This document shows, in pieces, positions 7,495 through 16,176 of a stretch of 33,222 nt of DNA (its first letter is position 1; the number at the start of each line of letters is the position of its first letter). The DNA is taken from assembly GCA_023442945.1 (NCBI GenBank), contig JAEZWW010000002.1, positions 1 through 33,222 on the forward strand. Reading direction: 5' to 3'. Origin of the DNA: Pseudomonadota bacterium. GTDB taxonomy: Bacteria > Pseudomonadota > Gammaproteobacteria > Burkholderiales > Burkholderiaceae_C. Both the position numbers and the translations under genes were made by a program. The notes beneath the pieces are model-generated. The model saw nothing but the letters and a program-made list of their open reading frames with translations, was not told the DNA's origin and made no database searches.

Positions 7495-9756
7495 ATGTCC
7501 CGTTTGCGTGCTTCGTCCTTTTGGTTGATAGCTATATTTTTTATAGCTGCTTGCGCAATTGCCACTAGGGCTGGGGCCACATCTAACTTCAAAAACGAGG
7601 TGCGCACCGAGCAGGTGCAAGCCACCTTGCTGGCCCACGCGCCGCAGGGCGTGCCGATCGGGCTGACGCCGAAAGCCGCGGCGGGCCAGCCCGTCTGGGT
7701 GGGCCTGCAAATCACCCACGCGCCGCAATGGCATACGTACTGGAAGAACGCGGGCGATTCCGGGATGCCGACCGAGCTGGAATGGACGCTGCCGCCCGGT
7801 GTGATGGCGGGGGACATCGCCTGGCCGCTGCCCCAGAAGTTTCCGATTGGCGATCTGGCCAACTATGGCTATGGCGACACGGTGCTGCTGCCGGTGCCGC
7901 TGATCATCACCCCCGAATACAAGCCGGGCGTGCTGGACGAGGCGATGAACATCCGCCTGAAGGCCACCTGGCTGGTGTGCCGGCAGGAATGCATTCCGCA
8001 GGACGGCGAATTCGCCATCCAGCTGCCGCTGCGCAGCTCCACCGGCCTGCATGGCGCGGCCTTTGAGGCGGCGCTGAAGCACCAGCCCGAGGCGTTGGCC
8101 GGCAGCCAGCAGGTCAGCCTGCAGGACGGCGGCCAGCGCATCACGGTGCGCATCAGCGGTCTGCCGGCCAGTGCGCGCGGCCAGACGCTGGAGCTGTTCC
8201 CCGAAACGCCCAACGTGCTGCTGACGGCGGCCAAGCGGGTGGGCGCGGGCGAGACCGTCGGGCCGCGCACCTGGAGCCAGCGCTGGGACGGCGACGTCTG
8301 GACGGCCGACTTGCCCATTTCACCCGACCGCGCAGAGTCGCCCGAGACGATGCCGCTGGTCCTGGTGGCCGGTCAGCAGGGGTGGCGCACCGAAGCAAAG
8401 GTCGACGGCATCTGGCCCGCGGTGGCGCAGGCCGCCGTGGTGTCGCCCGCGCTGGAGGCGGCGTTGCGCGCCAACGCGGCCAACGCTCCGAATGCCCCTG
8501 GCGCTGAGGCCGCCGCCGCACCGGCGGTGCTGGCGGTACCGGCCAGCACCTTTGCCCTGGCGTTGCTGGGCGCTCTGTTGGGCGGAATGGTCCTGAACCT
8601 GATGCCCTGTGTGTTTCCGGTGCTGGCGATCAAGGTGCTGGGTTTCACGCAGCACGCCGACGATCGGCGCGCCCACCGCGTTAGCGGGGTCGCGTACAGC
8701 GCGGGCGTGGTGCTGTCGTTTTTGGCGCTGGGCGCGCTGGTACTGGCGCTGCGCGCCGCCGGGCAGCAACTGGGCTGGGGCTTTCAGCTGCAGTCCCCGG
8801 GTGTGGTGGCGGCGCTGGCGGTGTTGTTCACCGTGATCGGGCTGAACCTGGCGGGTGTCTTTGAATTCGGCCATTTCCTGCCCAGCAGCGTGGCGTCGAT
8901 GGAAGCGCGCCACCCGGTCGCCAATTCGTTCCTGTCGGGTGTGCTGGCCGTGGCGGTGGCGTCACCGTGCACGGCGCCGTTCATGGGCGCGTCGCTCGGT
9001 CTGGCGATGGGCTTGCCGGCCTGGCAGGCGCTGGCGGTGTTTGCGGCGCTGGGCGTGGGCATGGCCTTGCCGTACCTGCTGGCCAGTTGGGTGCCGGCGG
9101 TCGCGCGCCTGCTGCCCAAGCCCGGCGCCTGGATGGACGTGCTGCGCAAGTTCCTCGCCTTCCCGATGTTCGGGACCGTGGTCTGGCTGCTGTGGGTGCT
9201 GGGTCAGCAAAGCGGCATCGACGGCGCAGGCGCCCTGCTGGCGTTGTTGGTGGTGCTGGCGCTGCTGTTGTGGGCGCTGGGTCTGGGCGGCAAGGCGCGC
9301 TGGGTCCTGGCCACGCTGTCGGTGGCGTTCGGCGCCTTCCTGCTCTGGTCCGTGGGCCCCAACGTGACGCGCATGGCCCCTGCGGCCGATGTGGCATTGG
9401 CTGCACCAGAAGCCGGTGCGCGCTGGCAGCCCTGGTCGGCCCAGGCGGTTCAGACTTCGCTGGACGCCGGCAAGCCGGTGTTCGTGGATTTCACCGCCGC
9501 CTGGTGCGTGACCTGCCAATACAACAAGAAAACCACGCTGGCCAACACCGAGGTGCTGCAGGCGATGGACAGCGCGCAGGTGCAGACCTTCCGCGCCGAC
9601 TGGACACGGCGCGACCCGGTGATCAGCGCTGAGCTGCAAAAGCTGGGGCGCGCGGGCGTGCCGGTCTACGTGCTGCAGGCGCCCGGCAAGGCGCCGGTGG
9701 TGCTGAGCGAGGTGCTCAGCGTGGCCGACGTGAAGGACGCGCTGGCGCGGCTGTAA
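7495..9756 (+). CDS. dsbD: DsbD-type thiol:disulfide interchange reductase
   Basis: This 753-aa membrane protein carries electrons from cytoplasmic thioredoxin to periplasmic thiol acceptors. An N-terminal DsbD-alpha-like domain holds a Cys pair (C162, C166 in CRQEC). A central set of about eight membrane helices holds the relay cysteines C372 (MPCVFP) and C492 (SPCTAP). The C-terminal thioredoxin domain has C671-V-T-C674 in AAWCVTCQ, with the cis-proline loop GVPVYV. All six expected cysteines are present, so it should be active. The alpha domain is longer than in E. coli DsbD, so a ScsB-like role is possible. The start at 7495 gives a signal peptide whose hydrophobic core is encoded by a dispersed repeat (7525-7580). 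Confidence 0.9.
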   Translation: MSRLRASSFWLIAIFFIAACAIATRAGATSNFKNEVRTEQVQATLLAHAPQGVPIGLTPKAAAGQPVWVGLQITHAPQWHTYWKNAGDSGMPTELEWTLPPGVMAGDIAWPLPQKFPIGDLANYGYGDTVLLPVPLIITPEYKPGVLDEAMNIRLKATWLVCRQECIPQDGEFAIQLPLRSSTGLHGAAFEAALKHQPEALAGSQQVSLQDGGQRITVRISGLPASARGQTLELFPETPNVLLTAAKRVGAGETVGPRTWSQRWDGDVWTADLPISPDRAESPETMPLVLVAGQQGWRTEAKVDGIWPAVAQAAVVSPALEAALRANAANAPNAPGAEAAAAPAVLAVPASTFALALLGALLGGMVLNLMPCVFPVLAIKVLGFTQHADDRRAHRVSGVAYSAGVVLSFLALGALVLALRAAGQQLGWGFQLQSPGVVAALAVLFTVIGLNLAGVFEFGHFLPSSVASMEARHPVANSFLSGVLAVAVASPCTAPFMGASLGLAMGLPAWQALAVFAALGVGMALPYLLASWVPAVARLLPKPGAWMDVLRKFLAFPMFGTVVWLLWVLGQQSGIDGAGALLALLVVLALLLWALGLGGKARWVLATLSVAFGAFLLWSVGPNVTRMAPAADVALAAPEAGARWQPWSAQAVQTSLDAGKPVFVDFTAAWCVTCQYNKKTTLANTEVLQAMDSAQVQTFRADWTRRDPVISAELQKLGRAGVPVYVLQAPGKAPVVLSEVLSVADVKDALARL
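7525..7580 (+). repeat. ATAGCTG-family dispersed repeat, copy 2, inside dsbD signal peptide
   Basis: The full family layout is present: TTGATAGCTAT, an AT-rich spacer, ATAGCTGCTTGCGCA, then CTAGGGCTGGGGCCA. It is translated in frame as the signal-peptide core of the DsbD-type protein (LIAIFFIAACAIATRAGA). Confidence 0.85.
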
Positions 9757-9780
9757 GCCCGCCGGCCCAGCGCGCGGGCC

Positions 9781-10200
9781 TCAGACCAGGGTCAGTGTGA
9801 CGGGGATGTTGCCGCGGGTGGCGTTGGAATAGGGGCAGACCTGGTGCGCGGCGTCGATCAGCGCTTGCGCCTTCTCCCGGTCCATGCCCGGCAGACTGAT
9901 GGCCATGCGCACGGCCACGCCGTAGCCGTGGGACGTTGGGCCCAGGTCCACTTCGGCATCGATCGCAGCGTCGGCCGGCACGGTCACCTGCAGCTTGCCG
10001 GCCACGGCCTTCATCGCGCCCATGAAGCAGGCCGAGTAGCCTGAGGCGAACAGCTGTTCCGGGTTGGTGCCATTGCCCGCTTGACCGGGTGGAGACAACT
10101 TGATGTCGAGGCGCCCGTCGTCGCTGCGCGAGGCGCCGTCGCGGCCGCCCGTGGTATGGGCGCGCGCGGTGTAGAGGACTTTGTCGAGCGATGTGGTCAT
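9781..10200 (-). CDS. ohr: Organic hydroperoxide resistance protein, Ohr/OsmC family
   Basis: This 139-aa thiol peroxidase reduces organic and fatty-acid hydroperoxides, typically with lipoyl proteins as reductant. The two catalytic cysteines are at expected places: C58 in SGYSACFMGAM and C122 in VCPYSNATRGN. The N-terminal KVLYTARAHTTGGRDG is typical of Ohr rather than OsmC. The ATG read from 10200 has the ribosome-binding site AGGAG six bases upstream; an in-frame ATG 15 bases further upstream is less likely. No ohrR gene is adjacent. It converges on dsbD with 24 bp between stops. Confidence 0.93.
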   Translation of the reverse strand: MTTSLDKVLYTARAHTTGGRDGASRSDDGRLDIKLSPPGQAGNGTNPEQLFASGYSACFMGAMKAVAGKLQVTVPADAAIDAEVDLGPTSHGYGVAVRMAISLPGMDREKAQALIDAAHQVCPYSNATRGNIPVTLTLV

Positions 10201-10354
10201 GGGGGCTCCTGGCAATGAAGGGGTTGCACGGCCGCAATCGTGGCCCTGCAGAGAAGCCGCCGCGCAGTCCGGTGCGGGTGCGGTGGCGGCTTCGTCATCC
10301 TAGCCGGGCGGGCAAACCAGCGCCCGGGGCAGGGTGGCGCGCTGTCGGGGGCGC

Positions 10355-11212
10355 TTACTTGCCGGCGTAGTCGTAAACGCCGCGGCCGGTCTTGCGGCCC
10401 AGGCGGCCGGCGGCCACGTACTCGCGCAGCAGGTGGCAGGGGCGGTACTTGCTGTCGCCGAATTCGTCCAGGTACACCTCCATCACCGCCAGGCACACGT
10501 CCAGGCCGATCATGTCGGCCAGCGCCAGCGGGCCGATCGGGTGGTTGCAGCCCAGGCGCATGCCGGCGTCAATATCTTCCGGCGTGGCCAGGCCTTCGGC
10601 CAGCACGAAGAAGGCTTCGTTGATCATCGGCACCAGGATGCGGTTGACGACGAAGCCAGGCGCGTTCTTGACGGTGATGGGCGACTTGCCCAGGGTCTTG
10701 GCCAGGGTCTGCACCGCTTCATGCGTGGCGTCGCTGGTCTGCAGGCCGCGGATGATCTCCACCAGCGCCATCATCGGCACCGGGTTGAAGAAGTGCATGC
10801 CAACGAACTTCTCGGGGCGCTTGGTCGCGGCAGCCAACTGCGTGATCGAAATCGACGAGGTGTTGGTGGCGATGATCACCTCGGGCGGGAGCATGTCGTC
10901 CAGCTGCTTCAGGATCTTGTTCTTCAGCTCGTGGTTTTCGGTCGCGGCTTCGATCACCAGCTGCGCGTCCTTCAGGTCGTCGTAGCTGGTCGAGCCCTTG
11001 ATCCGGCCCAGTGCGGCGGCCTTGTCGGCTTCGCTGATCTTTTCCTTCTGCAGCAGGCGGTCAAGGCTCTTGCCGACAGTCGCCAGGCCCTTGTCGACCG
11101 CGGCCTGGTTGATGTCGACCATCACGACGTTGATGCCCGAGACGGCGCACGCCTGGGCGATGCCGTTGCCCATGGTGCCTGCGCCGACGATGCCTACGGT
11201 TTGAATGCTCAT
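10355..11212 (-). CDS. hbd: 3-hydroxybutyryl-CoA dehydrogenase
   Basis: This 285-aa enzyme oxidises (S)-3-hydroxybutyryl-CoA to acetoacetyl-CoA with NAD(P) or runs the reverse reaction, in fatty-acid, butanoate or aromatic catabolism. The N-terminal Rossmann motif is VGIVGAGTMGNGIAQACA (residues 6-23), followed by the family motifs ATNTSSISITQ, GMHFFNPVPMM (with the catalytic His) and VKNAPGFVVNRIL. The C-terminal domain ends with GRKTGRGVYDY. Length and motifs fit the single-function HBD/PaaH type, not the fused FadB type. The start at 11212 has GGAG nine bases upstream. No other beta-oxidation gene is adjacent. Confidence 0.93.
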   Translation of the reverse strand: MSIQTVGIVGAGTMGNGIAQACAVSGINVVMVDINQAAVDKGLATVGKSLDRLLQKEKISEADKAAALGRIKGSTSYDDLKDAQLVIEAATENHELKNKILKQLDDMLPPEVIIATNTSSISITQLAAATKRPEKFVGMHFFNPVPMMALVEIIRGLQTSDATHEAVQTLAKTLGKSPITVKNAPGFVVNRILVPMINEAFFVLAEGLATPEDIDAGMRLGCNHPIGPLALADMIGLDVCLAVMEVYLDEFGDSKYRPCHLLREYVAAGRLGRKTGRGVYDYAGK

Positions 11213-11388
11213 GCTGTGTTCTCCAATGCCAATGAATCCGGGTGGGAAAGGACAAGGGACGTGCACCCTCATCAGTGCATCCGATGGTAGCGGGTCGACT
11301 GGCCGGAAAAGCGCGGGACCGTTGCACCGGTGACACCCGGGCAGAAGGCGCGGCGTCCTTGCTGCACCGCTGCTCCGAGTCAGCGGCC

Positions 11389-12150
11389 TTACTTGACCGG
11401 CAGGAAGGCGAGGATGGGGGCGGCCACGACACCCTGGGCGTAGCTGATGGCGGCGCGGCGGTAGCGTTCGGTCATGTAGCTGGCCAACAGGTCCAGGCGG
11501 CCGATGATCTTGCCGAATTCGCGCTCGAAGCTCAGGTTGCGTTGGTCGGGGGCGATTTCGTTGGCCAGCAGCAGCGGCTGGCCGTTGGCGCCGCGGCGGG
11601 TGTTCAGCACCCACAGTGCGGTTTCCATGTTGCGCGCGGCGTTGTAGATGTGCTGCGGATCGACGCCGTCCAGGTAATAGAACTCGCGCTTGCCGCCGTG
11701 CGCGGTGACGATGGTGTCGTCGCAGCCCAGGATGAAAGCGGCCACGCGGTCGCCGGCGAATTCGGGCGACAGGGCCAGCGACAGCGCGGCGACGTCGCGC
11801 CGTCCGCCCAGCGGCGCCCAGGCTTCACCCTTTTGCACGGCCGCTTCAATGCGGGCCAGGGCGGCTTCGCGGCTGGCCGCGGTTTTTCGCCATTCGGCGG
11901 GGTTGCGGCGGTACAGCTTGTCGGCCAGCAGCATCAGGCTGACCTGGTTGGCGCGCATGCCGGCCTGCGTGACGCGGTTGCCCTCGCTTTGCAGCAGCTC
12001 GCCGGGGTGGAATTCGGCGCCTTGCACGGTGCCGCGATCGACCGACGCGTTGCCGGCACAACCCGCCACCAGCGCTGCCATGCCCAAGGACGCCACCAGG
12101 CTGGTGCCACGCGCAAAAAAGGCCGTCGAAACGGCCCAGGGGCGCGACAC
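11389..12150 (-). CDS. Putative lipoprotein of unknown function
   Basis: The body is well conserved-looking (SLMLLADKLYRRNPAEWRK, then REFYYLDGVDPQHIYNAARN) but I do not recognise the family. A lipobox, LVAGC, with a hydrophobic stretch before it indicates an outer- or inner-membrane lipoprotein. The start is unresolved. The only in-frame ATG (12081) leaves just seven residues before the lipid Cys. The GTG used here (12150) gives a 30-residue leader with Arg residues but no ribosome-binding site, and its coding region runs across the bactofilin terminator (12115-12136). A GTG at 12096 is also possible. Sequence error or non-standard initiation should be considered. Confidence 0.6.
   Translation of the reverse strand: MSRPWAVSTAFFARGTSLVASLGMAALVAGCAGNASVDRGTVQGAEFHPGELLQSEGNRVTQAGMRANQVSLMLLADKLYRRNPAEWRKTAASREAALARIEAAVQKGEAWAPLGGRRDVAALSLALSPEFAGDRVAAFILGCDDTIVTAHGGKREFYYLDGVDPQHIYNAARNMETALWVLNTRRGANGQPLLLANEIAPDQRNLSFEREFGKIIGRLDLLASYMTERYRRAAISYAQGVVAAPILAFLPVK
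12115..12136 (-). terminator. Rho-independent terminator after bactofilin
   Basis: On the minus strand, GGCCGT, a TTCG tetraloop and ACGGCC are followed by six T residues. It lies 76 bp downstream of the bactofilin stop and just before the lipoprotein body. Confidence 0.85.
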
Positions 12151-12211
12151 CGCGGTGCCGCACGAAAAACTCCACCAGGCGGGCAGCGACGCTGCGCCGC
12201 CCGCGCCGCGA

Positions 12212-12772
12212 TCAGGCCGCGACGGCCATCTGCTCGCCCTTGGCGCCGCTGGTTTTGCTGGACGACGACGTGCTGTCGCCGGAAGTGCCGAACGTGATTT
12301 CACCGGAGAGCTGTCCCCCTTCTTCAATCACGATCTTGCCATAGCGGATCTTGCCGGTCACCTTGCCGGTCGAGAAGATCACCAGCTTTTGGCGCACCGT
12401 CAGGTTGCCGTCAAACACGCCGCGCACTTCCGCGATGTCGATCTCGGCCGAGCCCTTGAAGGCGCCCTGTTCCGCGATCTGGATGACGCGCGAATTCATG
12501 GTGGCTTCCACCGTGCCTTCGACCACCAGCGTGTCGCAATCGGTGATTTCGACGCCTTTCAGCTTGATGTTGGGGCCGACGGTCAGTTTGGCGCCGCTTT
12601 CAGCAGCCCCGGTTGCGGCCGGCGTGGCCGCGGGTGCGGGGGCGTTGAACGGTTGCGCGGAAGTGGAACCGGCCGAACCGAGTGAGCTGGTGCCGCCCAG
12701 TGAAGAGCTGCCCGGTGCACGCGCGGGGGTGGGTTCGTCGCGCTTGCCAAAAAACGGTCCTTGCAGTGCCAT
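12212..12772 (-). CDS. Bactofilin family protein
   Basis: This 186-aa cytoskeletal protein has a Pro/Ala/Ser-rich disordered N-terminus (about 1-58), then the bactofilin (DUF583) beta-helix core (about 60-165) with repeating short strands such as VEGTVEATMNSRVIQIAEQG, FKGSAEIDIAEVRGVFDG and GKIRYGKIVIEEGGQLSGEI, and a short Ser-rich tail. Bactofilins self-assemble into filaments without nucleotide and position cell-wall or polarity factors. The ATG read from 12772 has a strong AAGGAG site five bases upstream. No M23 peptidase partner gene is next to it, unlike many bactofilin loci. A terminator follows at 12115-12136. Confidence 0.93.
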   Translation of the reverse strand: MALQGPFFGKRDEPTPARAPGSSSLGGTSSLGSAGSTSAQPFNAPAPAATPAATGAAESGAKLTVGPNIKLKGVEITDCDTLVVEGTVEATMNSRVIQIAEQGAFKGSAEIDIAEVRGVFDGNLTVRQKLVIFSTGKVTGKIRYGKIVIEEGGQLSGEITFGTSGDSTSSSSKTSGAKGEQMAVAA

Positions 12773-13162
12773 GCTTTCTCCTTGTGACAATCTGTTGATC
12801 CTAACGGGGGGCGTGACCTTTTCCACATACAAGAGGAAAAAATCGTAACCAATGCAGCCGGGCTGATGGGGTGCCCTTCAGGTGCGCGGCGCCATGAATG
12901 CTGGCAGTAACCAGCTGTACCGGGCACCGTTGTCGCGCGAACACATCAGGCCCGCGCCTACACGCGCTTGCGCCCCCCACCGCGAAGGTAGCACGGGCGC
13001 GGGCGCTACCATCGCGGTTTTGCGCGCCATTTGAGCGGGCGAAGTGGGGTGCGTTGGTAGCGTCCGCGCCTCTGCCCGGGCGAGAGGCGCAGCCCGTTGG
13101 CCCGCCTTCGCTTGCTTTCGATTCTTTCTGCCCTGTAGCCCAGCCGCCGTCCTGCCCAACGC
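12773..13162. other. 390-bp intergenic region between bactofilin and MCE operon
   Basis: No gene is supported here. The bactofilin end is AT-richer (about 12780-12860) and must carry its promoter, but no hexamer pair is convincing. The other end carries a set of competing inverted repeats (12987-13069), described separately. Confidence 0.5.
12987..13069 (+). promoter_or_regulatory. Competing stem-loops ahead of MCE transport operon
   Basis: GGTAGC (12987-12992) can pair with GCTACC (13005-13010). The same GCTACC lies within GCGCGGGCGCTACCA (12997-13011), which can pair with TGGTAGCGTCCGCGC (13055-13069) over 15 positions with one G-U pair. The two stems exclude one another. They lie 94 bp upstream of the permease start. 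A leader switch is inferred only; the transcription start is unknown. Confidence 0.4.
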
Positions 13163-14284
13163 ATGTCCGACACCACGCCGACGATCGCCACCGACCAAAC
13201 GCCCGAGGGCCGGGTCGCCGTGCTGCGTGGCCAATGGAACGCTTTGCAGATGACTACGCCAGCGCAGCTGCGCAGCGCCAGCGGCGCGCTCAAGGGTCTG
13301 AACGACGTCGCGACCTGGGACTTGCGGCCGGTTCAGCTGCTGGACCATCTGGGCGCGCTGATGCTGTGGGACCACTGGGGTCGCCAGTGGCCAGCGCGCC
13401 TGGAAGCCGACGACGACCAGCGTGCCGTGCTGCAGCGGGTGGCCGAGTTCGGTGCCAACCCGCCCCCGGCGCGTACCCGCACGACCTTCAGCGACCGCGT
13501 CGGCGCGCTGGGTCTGGCGGTGGTGCAGGGCATGGGGCAGGTGCGCGATTTCGTGGCGCTGATAGGCCAGTTGCTGCTGGACTTGCTGCGTCTGCTGGCG
13601 CGGCCGCACAAGGGGCCATGGCGGGATTTTTCAGGTCACTTGTTTCACATCGGCGCGCAGGCGCTGCCCATCACGGCCCTGGTCGGTTTTCTGATCGGTG
13701 TGGTGTTGGCCTACCTGATGAGCCAGGTGCTGCGCCAGTTCGGGGCGGAGACCTTCATCGTCAACATCCTCGGCCTGGCGCTGATCCGCGAGCTGGGGCC
13801 GCTGCTCGCCGCGGTGCTGATCGCCGGCCGGTCGGGTTCGGCCATCACGGCACAGATCGGCGTGATGCGCGTCACCGAGGAGCTGGACGCCATGCGCGTG
13901 CTGGGCATCCCGGCCGGGTTTCGTCTGGTGATGCCGCGCGCCATGGCGCTGGCCATCGTCATGCCGCTGATTTCCGCCTGGACCACGCTGGCCGCGCTGA
14001 TCGGCGGCATGCTGGCGGCCGACATCACCCTGGGCATCACGCCCAGCTACTTCATGGAAGCCTTGCCCAAGGCGGTGCCGGTCGCCAACCTGACGCTGGC
14101 GATGGCCAAGTCGGTCGTTTTCGGCCTGTCGATCGCGCTGATTGGCTGCCATTACGGTCTGCGCGTGAAACCCAACACCGAAAGCCTGGGCCAGGGCACG
14201 ACCTCGTCCGTGGTCGCCTCGATCACGGCCGTGATCCTGATCGACGCGCTGTTCGCCGTCATGTTCAAGAGCGTCGGTATTTGA
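13163..14284 (+). CDS. MlaE/YrbE-type ABC permease with N-terminal STAS domain
   Basis: This 373-aa inner-membrane permease belongs to an MCE-type lipid transporter. Residues 1-105 form a soluble STAS-like (MlaB-like) domain; residues about 160-373 are the hydrophobic MlaE domain, with ALPITALVGFLIGVVLAYL, NILGLALIRELGPLLAAVLI, AGRSGSAITAQIG and the EELDAMRVLGI coupling segment. Fusion of STAS and permease, and the order permease-ATPase-MCE-lipoprotein, match the second Mla-like system of proteobacteria (as I recall, Pseudomonas PA3211-PA3214) rather than the canonical mlaFEDCB. The next gene starts 2 bp after its stop. Confidence 0.9.
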   Translation: MSDTTPTIATDQTPEGRVAVLRGQWNALQMTTPAQLRSASGALKGLNDVATWDLRPVQLLDHLGALMLWDHWGRQWPARLEADDDQRAVLQRVAEFGANPPPARTRTTFSDRVGALGLAVVQGMGQVRDFVALIGQLLLDLLRLLARPHKGPWRDFSGHLFHIGAQALPITALVGFLIGVVLAYLMSQVLRQFGAETFIVNILGLALIRELGPLLAAVLIAGRSGSAITAQIGVMRVTEELDAMRVLGIPAGFRLVMPRAMALAIVMPLISAWTTLAALIGGMLAADITLGITPSYFMEALPKAVPVANLTLAMAKSVVFGLSIALIGCHYGLRVKPNTESLGQGTTSSVVASITAVILIDALFAVMFKSVGI

Positions 14285-14286
14285 CG

Positions 14287-15192
14287 ATGAACGCGTTGCA
14301 CGAACCCACCCACGCGGCTGCGCCCCAGGACGCTGCGTCCACGCTGCCCGCGCCCGGCCAGCCGCTGATCGAAGTGCGTGGCCTGTGGAGCGTGTTCCCC
14401 GTGGCCGGCGGCGGCGAGGTGGTGGTCCACAAGGACCTGGACCTCACCGTGCTGCGCGGCGAGGTGCTGACGCTGGTCGGCGGCTCCGGCACCGGCAAGA
14501 CCGTGCTGCTGCGTCAGATGCTGGGGCTGAACACGCCCGCCAAGGGCACGATCCAGGTGCTCGGCCAGCCGGTCAGCGAGCTGTCGCGTGAAGGCGCGGC
14601 CGCGCGCGTCGGCATGCTGTTTCAGCAGGGCGCGCTGTTCTCCGCCTTCAGCGTGCTGGACAACATCGCCTTCCCCTTGCGCGAAACCGGTGTGCTGCCG
14701 GATGAGTTGGTGCGCGAAGCGGCCATGCTCAAGCTGGAGATGGTCGGCCTGAAAGCCGGTGACGCCACCAAGATGCCGTCTGACCTGTCGGGCGGCATGA
14801 TCAAGCGCGTGGCGCTGGCACGCGCGCTGATCATGGACCCGCCGCTGCTCATGCTCGACGAGCCGACCGCCGGCCTGGACCCGGACAGCTCAGACGCCTT
14901 CGTCACCCTGCTGCGCTCGCTGCACCAGGAGCTGGGCCTCACCGTGGTGATGGTCACGCACGATCTGGACACCCTGTTCGAGCTGTCATCGCGCGTGGCC
15001 GTGCTGGCCGACCAGCACGTCATCATCAACGCACCGGTGCAGGAGGTGCTGGCGTTTGACCACCCCTTCATCAAGCACTTTTTCCTGGGGGAACGCGGGC
15101 TGCGCGCGATGGAGTTGCTCAAGGCCCGCCGCGGCAATGACGCGCCCGCTTTCCCTGTTGCCGGCGCACCCGCGCCACTGAAAGGACAATAA
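14287..15192 (+). CDS. MlaF-like ABC transporter ATP-binding protein
   Basis: This 301-aa ATPase powers the MCE-type lipid transporter. It shows Walker A GGSGTGKT (residues 65-72), the signature LSGGMIKRVALARAL, Walker B LLMLDEPTAGLDP and the switch His in MVTHD. The MlaF-typical FQQGALFSAFSVLDNIAFPL follows the Q-loop. The N-terminal 26 residues are Ala/Pro-rich and poorly structured; the C-terminus has a short extension beyond FFLGERGLRAMELL, which in MlaF relatives contacts the partner subunit. The start follows the permease stop by 2 bp, and the MCE gene follows by 6 bp, so this is one operon. Confidence 0.93.
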   Translation: MNALHEPTHAAAPQDAASTLPAPGQPLIEVRGLWSVFPVAGGGEVVVHKDLDLTVLRGEVLTLVGGSGTGKTVLLRQMLGLNTPAKGTIQVLGQPVSELSREGAAARVGMLFQQGALFSAFSVLDNIAFPLRETGVLPDELVREAAMLKLEMVGLKAGDATKMPSDLSGGMIKRVALARALIMDPPLLMLDEPTAGLDPDSSDAFVTLLRSLHQELGLTVVMVTHDLDTLFELSSRVAVLADQHVIINAPVQEVLAFDHPFIKHFFLGERGLRAMELLKARRGNDAPAFPVAGAPAPLKGQ

Positions 15193-15198
15193 GCCGCC

Positions 15199-16167
15199 AT
15201 GGAAAACAAAGCCCACGCCTTCGCGGCCGGCGTTTTCGTGCTGGTCGTCACCGCGCTGCTGGTCGGCATGGTCATGTGGCTGATGCGCGACACCGTCAGC
15301 ACCACCCGCTACGAGATGACCACCAGCGACGCCGTCACCGGTCTGCAGCCGCAGGCGGCCGTGCGCTTCAAGGGCGTGGCCGTCGGCAAGGTGCTGTCCA
15401 TTGATTTCGACGGGGACAAGCCCGGCAACGTGCTGGTCGAAATCGCCGTCGACCGCAACGCGCCCGTCACCCAGTCCACTTTCGCCACCCTGGCTTTCCA
15501 GGGGGTGACCGGCCTGTCTTTCGTGCAGCTGGACGACGACGGCAGCTCCGACGCGAAGCTGCCGCCCGGCCCGAATGGCCCGCCGCGCATCCCGCTCAAG
15601 CCCAACATGCTCGGCCAGTTGCAGGACATGGCCAGCGAGCTGGTCGAAAAGGTCGGCAAGGCGACCGACCGCGTTAACCAGATGCTGGGCGCCGACAACC
15701 AGGCCGCACTCACCACGGCGCTGACCGAGATCGGCTCCGCCGCGAAAAGCATCAACCAGCTGGCCGTCAACACCGACAAGACCATCCAGAGCGTGAAGCT
15801 CGACAGCCTGGTCAAGCAGACCAGCGGCACGCTCAGCACCATCGACAAGGCCGCCGCGCAGGTGCGCGTGACCGCTGCCAACCTGGACGGCACCGTGGGC
15901 GAACTGGACAAGGGCCTCAAACGCGTGACCGGCCCGGGCGGCGTGGTCGACCAATTGGGCGCCAGCGCCAACACGGTGACCAGCAACACCTTGCCGCGCA
16001 TCCAGAACCTGACCGAGGACGCCAGCCGCACCATTCGCCGGCTGGACCGCATCGCCAACTCGCTCAGCGACAACCCGCAGGCTTTCATCTACGGCTCGGG
16101 CGCGGTGCCGCCCGGCCCCGGCGAGCCCGGCTTTCACGAGCCCGCCACCGCCCCCGGCGGCCCCTGA
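15199..16167 (+). CDS. MCE-domain (MlaD-like) substrate-binding protein
   Basis: This 322-aa protein has one N-terminal membrane anchor (residues about 8-28) and a single MCE domain (about 37-115; VRFKGVAVGKVLSIDFD and TFATLAFQGVTGLSFVQLDDD). A long helical periplasmic region follows (about 130-290) with SAAKSINQLAVNTDKTIQSV and similar heptad-like segments, and a Pro/Gly-rich end. MCE proteins form hexameric rings or tubes that carry phospholipid between membranes; the long helices suggest a needle-like extension. It lies between the ATPase and the auxiliary lipoprotein genes. Confidence 0.92.
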   Translation: MENKAHAFAAGVFVLVVTALLVGMVMWLMRDTVSTTRYEMTTSDAVTGLQPQAAVRFKGVAVGKVLSIDFDGDKPGNVLVEIAVDRNAPVTQSTFATLAFQGVTGLSFVQLDDDGSSDAKLPPGPNGPPRIPLKPNMLGQLQDMASELVEKVGKATDRVNQMLGADNQAALTTALTEIGSAAKSINQLAVNTDKTIQSVKLDSLVKQTSGTLSTIDKAAAQVRVTAANLDGTVGELDKGLKRVTGPGGVVDQLGASANTVTSNTLPRIQNLTEDASRTIRRLDRIANSLSDNPQAFIYGSGAVPPGPGEPGFHEPATAPGGP

Positions 16168-16176
16168 GGAATTGAT

